17,030 nt of DNA from Clostridia bacterium (GTDB lineage Bacteria; Bacillota; Clostridia; Christensenellales; UBA1242): the NCBI GenBank assembly GCA_017539765.1, contig JAFYCH010000100.1:1-17030 (forward strand), given 5' to 3'. A model generated the notes under the pieces. That model did not search any database. It was not told the origin of the DNA and saw nothing but the letters and a program-made list of their open reading frames with translations. Position numbers and translations under genes: made by a program. This document shows positions 7,130 through 12,703 of this stretch, one piece after another; position 1 is the first letter of the stretch, and every line of letters starts with the position of its first letter.

Positions 7130-7999
7130 TTATACACCTTTCAAATCCCAAATTGGAATAAAACTTTCATTGCTACTTTCAAGGTTCTGGAAAAAGCCGT
7201 TTTCTATATTGTACTTTTTCAAAAGGCTCATAGCATATTTGTATTCCAGTGGGGTGATTTTTCTGTTTATTTCTTCAAAGTCTTTTGAGTGAAAGCATGG
7301 AGTATATTGACTCATTAAACTAAACAAGCATTTATCTTTTACATTTTCTGCAATCCATTTTAAGACTTTGTCGCAATCTGCCGTACAGTTTGGCATAACG
7401 AGATGACGTATCAAAACGCCCGATTTCATAATGCCGTTTTCAATTACAACTTTTGGCTTTTGTTTTACCATTTCCAAAATAACTTTTGTTGCAACTTCAA
7501 AATAGTCTTTTGCTTTGCAATATTTATAAGACAGATTCTCATCACAAAACTTTAGGTCAACCAAAAATATATCAACAAAAGGTGCAACTTTTTTTATTGT
7601 TTCCACGCTTTCGTATCCATTACTGTTCCACACAATCGGTATTTGTGGCTTGTATATTTTCAGTGCTTCCAAAATTTGATTGGAGTAGTGAGTAGGGCTT
7701 ACAAAGTTTATGTTGTGCACATTTTTGTTTTCCAGTTCTTTCATAATTTCAACTAGTCTTTCAATTGAGATTTCTTTGCCAAATTTATTGTGGCTTATTT
7801 CGTAGTTTTGACAAAAGCAACACTTCAGGTTGCACCCACTAAAAAATATTGCGCCACTTCCGTTTGTGCCACTAATAACTGGTTCTTCCCACATAAAAAT
7901 ATCTGCCTTTGCAAGTTTCAACTTTTCAGTCATTCCACAAAAGCCAAAATATTTTTCCCTGTCAATTTTGCAATGCCTTGGGCATACGTCACAAATCAT
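7130..7999 (-). CDS. Radical SAM protein, PflA-related (COG1313/PflX-like)
   Basis: The protein has 289 residues. The radical SAM [4Fe-4S] motif CX3CX2C is at C56, C60 and C63 (GCNLKCCFC), followed by QNYEIS. An extra N-terminal cysteine set (C3, C6, C10, C21) starts the protein, as in the PflX-like family (COG1313) that resembles pyruvate formate-lyase activases. Further family features are FVSPTHYSNQI and VWNSNGYES in the barrel. These cleave SAM to a 5'-deoxyadenosyl radical, but the target is unknown, and no glycyl-radical enzyme lies nearby. ATG 7999 has no ribosome site; TATAAT ends 6 nt upstream, so the mRNA is predicted leaderless. No convincing terminator was seen after the stop. Confidence 0.87.
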   Translation of the reverse strand: MICDVCPRHCKIDREKYFGFCGMTEKLKLAKADIFMWEEPVISGTNGSGAIFFSGCNLKCCFCQNYEISHNKFGKEISIERLVEIMKELENKNVHNINFVSPTHYSNQILEALKIYKPQIPIVWNSNGYESVETIKKVAPFVDIFLVDLKFCDENLSYKYCKAKDYFEVATKVILEMVKQKPKVVIENGIMKSGVLIRHLVMPNCTADCDKVLKWIAENVKDKCLFSLMSQYTPCFHSKDFEEINRKITPLEYKYAMSLLKKYNIENGFFQNLESSNESFIPIWDLKGV

Positions 8000-8005
8000 A
8001 CAAAA

Positions 8006-8033
8006 ATTATACCAACAAATTTTGTTTTTGCAA
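8006..8033 (-). promoter_or_regulatory. Promoter of the radical SAM gene, predicted leaderless
   Basis: On the minus strand TTGCAA (8033-8028), 16 bp, then TATAAT (8011-8006) with an extended TGG. The -10 ends 6 nt before the ATG at 7999. Confidence 0.8.
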
Positions 8034-8106
8034 AAAGATTAAAAGCATTTTATGGCAAAATATCAAAGTGACAAAATAATATTTTTCATGTTGCAAAAAA
8101 TAGAGT

Positions 8107-8355
8107 ATGGCATATTATAACTATCACGCACGTATTACACAAAAAATAAAAAATGGGGAACTTGAATATTACTATTTTGAGCCAAATTACAAAAATATCG
8201 GTTTTGCCATGGTACTTTGTTTTGGTAACAAAAAGTATCCTGTGCGAGAAAATCGCTTTGGTGAATATTTTGATTTGATAGGAAATTTTTATATCACAAC
8301 CAAAGTAGACAATATATATAAGACAGAAAGTATATTTGACAAAAAATATAAATAA
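8107..8355 (+). CDS. Small hypothetical protein (82 aa)
   Basis: The 82-residue product begins MAYYNYHARITQKIKNGE and continues with regularly placed aromatic and charged residues (PVRENRFGEY near 45-55), which looks like a compact alpha/beta soluble protein and not a chance frame. It has no membrane helix and no Cys/His metal motif; I do not assign a family. No good ribosome site or promoter is visible before the ATG (only AGAG a few bases upstream), so the start is less certain. The -35 box of the following tRNA promoter lies within its last codons (8336-8341), so the two units are packed tightly. Confidence 0.65.
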   Translation: MAYYNYHARITQKIKNGELEYYYFEPNYKNIGFAMVLCFGNKKYPVRENRFGEYFDLIGNFYITTKVDNIYKTESIFDKKYK

Positions 8356-8364
8356 AATTATAAT
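8336..8364 (+). promoter_or_regulatory. Consensus promoter of tRNA-Arg
   Basis: TTGACA (8336-8341), 17 bp, TATAAT (8359-8364): exact consensus and spacing. Transcription should start near 8371, leaving a leader of about 8 nt before the tRNA. The -35 lies inside the end of the 8107-8355 gene. Confidence 0.9.
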
Positions 8365-8378
8365 AAAAATATACATTT

Positions 8379-8455
8379 GCTCCACTAGCTCAATTGTATA
8401 GAGCACAGGTCTTCGGAACCTGGTGTTGGGGGTTAGAGTCCCTCGTGGAGCACCA
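8379..8455 (+). tRNA. tRNA-Arg(UCG), CCA encoded
   Basis: A full cloverleaf is visible. The acceptor stem GCTCCAC pairs with GTGGAGC, with discriminator A (8452) and encoded CCA (8453-8455). The D stem is GCTC/GAGC and the anticodon stem CAGGT/ACCTG. The loop CTTCGGA gives anticodon TCG (8413-8415), reading the arginine codon CGA. The T stem has one G-U pair. The D loop AATTGTATA has G18 then U19, not G18G19, and the T loop TTAGAGT has A56, not C56. The usual G19-C56 elbow pair thus appears replaced by U19-A56, while G18-U55, U54-A58, U8-A14 and A15-U48 remain possible. It is likely functional but unusual. Confidence 0.93.
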
Positions 8456-8465
8456 AAAAAACTTT

Positions 8466-8496
8466 TCAGTGGTTTTTGAAAATCGCTGATTTTTTT
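8466..8496 (+). terminator. tRNA terminator
   Basis: TCAGTGGTTT (8466-8475) pairs with AAATCGCTGA (8480-8489), including two G-U pairs, around TTGA; seven T residues follow (8490-8496). Confidence 0.8.
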
Positions 8497-8499
8497 ATT

Positions 8500-8527
8500 A
8501 AAAAAAGATTTGGAAATTTTCCAAATC
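8500..8527 (-). terminator. Terminator of the HAD/peroxidase unit
   Basis: GATTTGGAA (8507-8515) and TTCCAAATC (8519-8527) form a perfect 9-bp stem; on the minus strand it is followed by seven U residues (8506-8500). The plus strand has no U-tract after it, so it works for the minus strand only. Confidence 0.85.
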
Positions 8528-8535
8528 CTATTAAT

Positions 8536-9015
8536 TTATTTTTGTAGTTCTTCTTTAACTCTATCAATAAAGTTTTCCGGCTTGTCTGTTGGTGCAAATC
8601 TTGCCACAACTTCTCCTTTACGATTAATTAAAAACTTTGTAAAGTTCCATTTTATTGATTGTGGTTTACATTTTTCATTTTGTGTGATAAGCCACTTATA
8701 AAGTGGGTCTGCATTGTCACCTTTTACTTCAATCTTCTTAAATCTTGTAAATTTTGTGTTAAATTTAAGAGAACAAAAAGTATTTATTTCTTCATCACTT
8801 CCTGGAGCCTGATGAAAAAATTGATTGCAAGGAAAATCTAGTATTTCAAAACCTTGGTTTTTAAGTTCTTCATACATATTTTCCAGTGCGTCGTATTGTG
8901 GAGTAAAGCCACACTTTGTTGCAGTGTTTACAACAAGCAAGACTTTTCCTTCGTATTTAGAAAGATTCACTTCATCTCCATTTTGTGCTAAAACTTTAAA
9001 ATCATAAATTGTCAT
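8536..9015 (-). CDS. Glutathione peroxidase-family thiol peroxidase (BsaA-like)
   Basis: The 159-residue length is typical. NTATKCGFTPQYDALE carries the peroxidatic Cys35 (cysteine, not selenocysteine). Q69, W123 and N124 (KWNFTKFLI) complete the Cys-Gln-Trp-Asn catalytic set. C63 is in the FPCNQF motif, and C81 (TFCSLKF) sits where thioredoxin-dependent members carry the resolving cysteine. It should reduce hydroperoxides in the cytoplasm, probably with thioredoxin and not glutathione. The usual GGQEPGS loop reads FHQAPGS. It is second in a minus-strand pair, 45 nt after the HAD gene. The site before the ATG is only AAGAG; a better AAGGAGA lies about 25 nt upstream, too far to serve it. Confidence 0.9.
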   Translation of the reverse strand: MTIYDFKVLAQNGDEVNLSKYEGKVLLVVNTATKCGFTPQYDALENMYEELKNQGFEILDFPCNQFFHQAPGSDEEINTFCSLKFNTKFTRFKKIEVKGDNADPLYKWLITQNEKCKPQSIKWNFTKFLINRKGEVVARFAPTDKPENFIDRVKEELQK

Positions 9016-9060
9016 AATATCACTCTTTTAACTTATCTTTTCTCCTTTTTATAAATTGTT

Positions 9061-9705
9061 TTAGCATGTCATATTATGTTTACTATTGGCATGTTCAAAC
9101 AAATCAAACAGGTTTGTTGTTTCTTCAACTTTTGCATCAAGTGGAATATTGCTATATTTTCCGTTTGCTCTTTTTATTCTGATTACTTTTGCCGGATTAT
9201 TTTGGCATAGACCTAAAAGTTCTTTTGGATTATCATCAACAAAAACAGCGTTTTTATAATCTGTTTTAAACTCACCTTTTGGTTTTGTTGTAATTTCTAT
9301 TTTGTCAAACAGCTTGTCTAGTCCAGAACCAATAATTTTTCTTTTTTGAAATTCGACAGAGCTTTGTGCAGAATAGGTAAGCATACACAAATTGTGACCT
9401 TCTTTTTTTAAATTAAGCAAATATGGTATAGAATCTTCATATATATATTTTTTTCCATCATCTAAAACATTGTTAACTGCATTGTCAAGTATTACTTTCT
9501 CAATGTGATATTTATTTGCCATATATTCGCAAAGCCCATTGATGTCCAAACCTATTTTAAGTGCAGCTGATACATCAAACAGTATATTTTCATATTGAAG
9601 TTCTCTGTTTTTTTTATGACAAGTTTTTGCAATGGCGTTTAGCATATCTTTTTTAAATTCTGCTGTATCATAAAGTGTTCCGTCAAAATCTATAAAATAA
9701 TTCAT
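9061..9705 (-). CDS. HAD-superfamily hydrolase
   Basis: The protein has 214 residues. Motif I is DFDGTLYDT (nucleophile D6, acid D8) at the extreme N-terminus. A helical cap (about 15-90) follows, then motif II LTYSA near residues 108-112, a lysine region before motif III, and motif IV VFVDDNPKEL near 160-170. This is a subclass I phosphatase-like HAD enzyme; the substrate cannot be told. The ATG at 9705 has no ribosome site: TAAAAT with extended TGA ends 6 nt before it, predicting a leaderless mRNA. It probably shares a transcript with the peroxidase gene downstream, which ends at the terminator 8500-8527. Confidence 0.85.
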   Translation of the reverse strand: MNYFIDFDGTLYDTAEFKKDMLNAIAKTCHKKNRELQYENILFDVSAALKIGLDINGLCEYMANKYHIEKVILDNAVNNVLDDGKKYIYEDSIPYLLNLKKEGHNLCMLTYSAQSSVEFQKRKIIGSGLDKLFDKIEITTKPKGEFKTDYKNAVFVDDNPKELLGLCQNNPAKVIRIKRANGKYSNIPLDAKVEETTNLFDLFEHANSKHNMTC

Positions 9706-9711
9706 ACTTAT

Positions 9712-9720
9712 ATTTTATCA
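9712..9720 (-). promoter_or_regulatory. Extended -10 of the HAD gene, predicted leaderless
   Basis: Minus-strand TGATAAAAT (9720-9712) ends 6 nt before the ATG. No good -35 is visible, as is common with an extended -10. Confidence 0.65.
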
Positions 9721-9793
9721 TATATTTTCAATATATAAAAACAAAAATTATTATATTGTTTTATTTTTAAAACTTAAACATTGTTGTAATTTT

Positions 9794-9822
9794 TTGACAA
9801 TAAGCAAAAATTAATATATACT
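9794..9822 (+). promoter_or_regulatory. Promoter of the second membrane operon
   Basis: TTGACA (9794-9799), 17 bp, TATACT (9817-9822). The hexamers, spacing and the flanking ATA and TA match the promoter at 1634-1662. Unlike that one, the leader here is about 40 nt, with AAAGGAGG before the first gene. Confidence 0.85.
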
Positions 9823-9868
9823 AATTCAAATCAAATAACCAAATTTTTATTAAAAAAAGGAGGAAAAT

Positions 9869-10441
9869 ATGGAAGATAATGCAGAAGTTCAAGAGCAAGA
9901 ATCTCAACCACAAGAAGAACTGTTGCAGGAAGAATCACAACCAGAAGAGCAACAACCCAACAAAGAATTATTGCCACAAAAAGATAACACTGCAGCCAAA
10001 CAAATATTGTCTTTAAATTTTTTTCATTTATCAATACTTTTAAGCAATCTTGCGATCTTTGCATCAATTCTTACAATTGCTTTGGCATTTGGTGGGTTTG
10101 TTACAATTATTGCTACTGGTCTTACAGTAGTTCTTTTGTTTTGTTTGCTGTTCTTTTTAACAGTAGTTACTGTGGGTGTAATATACCTTGTCTCTGATGC
10201 AGGAAAAATGTGGGGTTGGTTTGAAAAAATAAGTGATAGCGGACTGGCAATCACACAGTTTATTTACAAAATTTTGCCTTATGTTTCATGCGTTTCGTTT
10301 GCAATCTGTGTTGTATCAATATTAGCCCTTACATTGCTAAACAAAGAAAAGAAAGTTGGCAGAATAGTAGCCTCTAGCGTATTTGCTGTTTTGACACTTG
10401 TCATTGCAATATTATCTTTGATGGGGGTGCTGTTTAAATGA
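9869..10441 (+). CDS. Membrane protein with acidic Gln/Glu/Pro-rich N-terminus
   Basis: The protein has 190 residues. Residues 1-35 are almost wholly Glu, Gln, Pro, Ser and Leu, in loose repeats such as QESQPQEELLQEESQPEEQQ: a disordered, strongly acidic cytoplasmic tail. Four hydrophobic helices follow at about 53-77, 79-107, 136-157 and 165-188. No family is recognised. AAAGGAGG gives a strong ribosome site before ATG 9869. The stop codon overlaps the start of the next gene (ATGA at 10438-10441), indicating translational coupling. It is the first gene of a three-gene operon whose promoter matches that of the SPFH operon. The tail may bind a basic partner; that is inference. Confidence 0.8.
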   Translation: MEDNAEVQEQESQPQEELLQEESQPEEQQPNKELLPQKDNTAAKQILSLNFFHLSILLSNLAIFASILTIALAFGGFVTIIATGLTVVLLFCLLFFLTVVTVGVIYLVSDAGKMWGWFEKISDSGLAITQFIYKILPYVSCVSFAICVVSILALTLLNKEKKVGRIVASSVFAVLTLVIAILSLMGVLFK

Positions 10442-10941
10442 ACAAATTAAATATGAAAATAAATGGTGTCAACACAAGAGGCCTAGACATAAAAATTGAT
10501 GACAAAAAAGTTAATTTATTAAAAAATAAATTTGGCAACAAAGCTGTTATTTATGAAACAGAAAACCCAACAGTAAATATAAAAATTAAAAAGTATTTGG
10601 AAATTAACAGCAAGCTATGGCTTTTGTGGCAGATGTTATTCTTCTTTTTGAGTGTGTTTGGAATTTTTGATTTTAAATTAGACAAAAAATGTGTTGTCAT
10701 TGATTGTGAATTTGAAGTTAAACTTGAAGAAATTACTACATTAAACATATCTATGAATTATGTCAGAAGTTTAGAAAAGGCTCTCAAAGTTGACAGCAAT
10801 GCTGACATAAAAGAAATAAAAAATGTTGCGTATGTTGATGAACAGGCAAAAAAGAGAATGAAAGTATTAAAAATAACCAAAATTTGCACGTTTGCCGCCT
10901 TGCTTGTTCTTGCAGTTGTTTTACTTGTAGTGTTATTATAA
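10438..10941 (+). CDS. Hypothetical membrane-anchored protein
   Basis: The protein has 167 residues. The first 55 residues look like a small beta-rich domain. A hydrophobic segment at about 60-77 (LWLLWQMLFFFLSVFGIF) follows, then a charged region (about 78-145), and a C-terminal membrane helix (about 148-167) ends directly at the stop. I know no named family. It overlaps the previous gene by 4 nt (ATGA) and is 12 nt from the next, whose ribosome site AAGGAG overlaps its own TAA, so all three are tightly coupled. Probably a subunit of a membrane complex with its neighbours; the function is not known. Confidence 0.78.
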   Translation: MNKLNMKINGVNTRGLDIKIDDKKVNLLKNKFGNKAVIYETENPTVNIKIKKYLEINSKLWLLWQMLFFFLSVFGIFDFKLDKKCVVIDCEFEVKLEEITTLNISMNYVRSLEKALKVDSNADIKEIKNVAYVDEQAKKRMKVLKITKICTFAALLVLAVVLLVVLL

Positions 10942-10953
10942 AGGAGATAAAAT

Positions 10954-11451
10954 ATGAAATTATATATTAAAAATAAGTTGATATCATTTGGTGATGGTTC
11001 TTTTGTCACAGACGAAGTTGGCAATCAGGTTTATAGAGTAAAGGGTATGGTGTTCAGCCCAACTCGCAAAAAGAAAGTTTATGATATGGAAGGTAATTTG
11101 CTTTTTGTTGTAAGAAACAAATTTTGGCAAATGTTTAGCAAAAATTGTTTAATTTACAATACAGAAAAAGAAAAAATTGCAAAAGTTCAAAGCAAAAACT
11201 GGGATTTTAAAAATGCCTATTATATCATGGGCTACAATGACGAAATTGAAATTGCAGGCAGCTTTTTCCAATTTCCTAACATGGAACTTTCAATAAACAA
11301 AAACGGAAAAAAGATTGGAACACTTACAAAGAATTTCAATATTGCAAGAGATAGTTATACACTTGATATTGAAAGCGAAGAAGACGCTCCACTTTTTGTG
11401 GCTCTTACAATTGCAGTAGATAACATTTTAGATTCAAAAAAGAGAGACTAA
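10954..11451 (+). CDS. LURP-one-related (tubby/scramblase-like fold) protein
   Basis: The protein has 165 residues, typical for the family. The start MKLYIKNKLISFGDGSFVTDEVGNQVYRVKG matches the LURP-one-related pattern (Bacillus YxjI-like), followed by KKVYDMEGNLLFVVRNKF and a KIGTLTKNF repeat near the C-terminus. The fold is a 12-strand barrel like tubby and phospholipid scramblase; members are cytosolic and may touch membrane lipids, with no settled reaction. No membrane helix is present. It is third in the operon behind AAGGAG (10941-10946). The stop is followed by a hairpin at 11455-11475 without a U-tract, then directly by the rnpB promoter, so termination here may be leaky. Confidence 0.83.
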   Translation: MKLYIKNKLISFGDGSFVTDEVGNQVYRVKGMVFSPTRKKKVYDMEGNLLFVVRNKFWQMFSKNCLIYNTEKEKIAKVQSKNWDFKNAYYIMGYNDEIEIAGSFFQFPNMELSINKNGKKIGTLTKNFNIARDSYTLDIESEEDAPLFVALTIAVDNILDSKKRD

Positions 11452-11454
11452 AGC

Positions 11455-11475
11455 AAACAATATCAAATATTGTTT
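11455..11475 (+). other. Perfect inverted repeat after the LURP-one gene
   Basis: AAACAATAT (11455-11463) and ATATTGTTT (11467-11475) form a 9-bp stem with a CAA loop, 4 nt after the stop codon. The following bases are A-rich, with no U-tract, so it is not a classic terminator; it may be an mRNA 3'-end stabiliser. Confidence 0.5.
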
Positions 11476-11495
11476 AAGCAAAAATAAACAAAGTA

Positions 11496-11523
11496 TTGAC
11501 ATTGACAAAAAAATGTGTAAAAT
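11496..11523 (+). promoter_or_regulatory. rnpB promoter
   Basis: TTGACA (11496-11501), 16 bp, TAAAAT (11518-11523). A second TTGACA follows immediately (11502-11507), giving a tandem TTGACATTGACA. Initiation near 11530 fits the start of the RNA P1 stem. Confidence 0.82.
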
Positions 11524-11528
11524 ATAAG

Positions 11529-11850
11529 TGAGTTAGCCAGATGGTTGCGTGATTTTTCACGAGGAAAGTCCGGGCATCACAGAACAGGGTGCTTGCTAAC
11601 GGCAAGTGAAGGTGACTTCAAGGAAAGTACAACAGAAAACACACCGCCACTTTTGTGGTAAGGTTGAAAAGGCGAGGTAAGAGCTCACCGGCTGGTTAGT
11701 GATAACTGGCGTCATTGCAAACCCCACCCGATGCAAGGTAGTTGACACATAAGTTGTTCGCTTTGTCACATACACCGCTTGAGCATATTGGCAACAATAT
11801 GCCTAGATAGATAACCATCTAATACAGAACTCGGCTTATAGACTAACTCG
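11529..11850 (+). ncRNA. rnpB: RNase P RNA
   Basis: This is the catalytic RNA that removes 5' leaders of pre-tRNAs. Conserved region I is visible (GAGGAAAGTCCGGGC, 11561-11575), as are the GGAAAGT...ACAGAAAACACACCGCC block (about 11621-11649), GGTAAGAGCTCACCGG (about 11676-11691), AAACCCCACCCGATGCAAG (about 11719-11737) and the 3' region ACAGAACTCGGCTTATAG (about 11824-11841). The ends pair as P1: GAGTTAG (11530-11536) with CTAACTC (11843-11849). The length of about 320 nt is on the short side of the bacterial range. It has its own promoter and terminator. Ends are estimated from P1 and the promoter; I did not fold it to settle type A versus B. Confidence 0.95.
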
Positions 11851-11870
11851 GCACCGTAAGGTGCTTTTTT
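11851..11870 (+). terminator. rnpB terminator
   Basis: GCACC (11851-11855), loop GTAA, GGTGC (11860-11864), then six T residues. It begins directly after the P1 stem of rnpB. An identical copy lies at 11975-11995. Confidence 0.88.
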
Positions 11871-11974
11871 GTTGGTCTGCATCAAAATAACGAATAGTAA
11901 AATAAAAAAAAGAAAAGTATCTAGCTGATTTGCAAAGAAAATAAGTATAGCCGATTTGATTTAAACAAAATGAG

Positions 11975-11995
11975 GCACCGTAAGGTGCTTTTTTT
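11975..11995 (+). terminator. Second copy of the GCACC-GTAA-GGTGC terminator
   Basis: The hairpin and T-run repeat the rnpB terminator, including the leading G and the following GTTG, 124 bp downstream. Between the copies (11871-11973) there is no gene; AGCTGATTTG (11923) and AGCCGATTTG (11949) form a short imperfect repeat. It may be a back-up terminator, or mark a decayed or small RNA unit. Confidence 0.75.
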
Positions 11996-12012
11996 GTTGA
12001 TATGTTTATTCC

Positions 12013-12041
12013 TTGCAATTATTGCCAAATTGTGATAATAT
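12013..12041 (+). promoter_or_regulatory. Promoter of the GNAT gene
   Basis: TTGCAA (12013-12018), 17 bp, TAATAT (12036-12041) with extended TGA at 12033. The predicted start near 12048 leaves a leader of about 13 nt carrying GGAGA. Confidence 0.72.
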
Positions 12042-12060
12042 ATCAAAGTTGGAGAAAAAA

Positions 12061-12591
12061 ATGGAAAAATTGCAAATTTCAAATTCAATAAAAATTGACA
12101 TCTATGACAGCCAAGATTATATTCAAAACAACAAACAAATAAATGACTACTTAAACAAAGTCTTGGGAAGTGTATCAACATTCTATGCAAGGGACTATTT
12201 AGATAACTTAAATGGCGACATATATATTCAAGACAAAAAAGTATTTATTTTTGTTTTGTTTGAATCTGACGAACCAGCATCTTTTGTTATCTATTCAAAA
12301 AAGAGTAACATAACTGCAAGTTTGGATTTGATTTGGACTTCAGAAGAATATCAAAAACTTGGTTTTGCTACAATGTTAATAAGAGTAAGTGCTGCTGTAT
12401 TAAAGGACAAAAACATTGCAACAATTTTGGCAGAAGCAACTGAGCAAGATGAAATATTTTTCAATCTTCTTCAAAGTTTTGCAAAGGTTGAAAATATCGA
12501 AACAAAACAAGAAGAAAGAAAGTTTAAGTTTGGAATAAAAGAACTTGATGCAAAACAAATTTTAGATGATGTAAAAAAATTTGCGATTTGA
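12061..12591 (+). CDS. GNAT-like N-acetyltransferase
   Basis: The protein has 176 residues from ATG 12061, behind GGAGA (12051-12055). An upstream in-frame TTG at 12013 is the promoter -35 and is rejected. The central part follows the GNAT fold: a strand SFVIYSK (about 74-80), then SLDLIWTSEEYQKLGFATMLIRVSAAVLKDKN (about 87-118). There QKLGFA (98-103) stands in the acetyl-CoA pyrophosphate-binding position (Q/R-x-x-G-x-G/A) and the next helix packs on the cofactor. Acceptor unknown. No neighbour suggests a pathway; the ABC-F gene lies 112 nt downstream with no clear terminator between. Family call moderate, because motif A is imperfect. Confidence 0.68.
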   Translation: MEKLQISNSIKIDIYDSQDYIQNNKQINDYLNKVLGSVSTFYARDYLDNLNGDIYIQDKKVFIFVLFESDEPASFVIYSKKSNITASLDLIWTSEEYQKLGFATMLIRVSAAVLKDKNIATILAEATEQDEIFFNLLQSFAKVENIETKQEERKFKFGIKELDAKQILDDVKKFAI

Positions 12592-12600
12592 TAAGAACAT

Positions 12601-12647
12601 AAAAAACAATAAAAATAGCATAAAAAATGCAAAAAATACATCAAAAA
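12601..12647. other. Helically phased A-tracts
   Basis: A-runs of 5-6 are centred near 12603, 12613, 12624, 12633 and 12645, about one per turn, directly after the GNAT stop and upstream of the ABC-F gene. The CATCAAAAATAGTA segment (12638-12651) recurs in nearly the same form near 733-747. Confidence 0.55.
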
Positions 12648-12703
12648 TAGTACAATTTTGATTATTTTTGATGAAAATAATAAAAAAATATACAGGAGAA
12701 TTT

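Noticed and set aside
11972..12036. Short plus-strand frame starting in the second terminator (ATGAGGCACC...)
   Set aside because: It spans a terminator and the next gene's -35; no ribosome site.
12013..12060. Upstream TTG start for the GNAT gene
   Set aside because: The TTG is the -35 hexamer of the promoter; ATG 12061 has GGAGA.
11836..12190. Minus-strand frames of 60 and 89 residues across the rnpB 3' end
   Set aside because: They read through both GCACC terminator hairpins and the antisense of rnpB and the GNAT gene; no ribosome site or coding signature.
12668..12703. Upstream ATG for the ABC-F gene
   Set aside because: No ribosome site there; CAGGAGA and the family start (MIQVNNV) support 12704.
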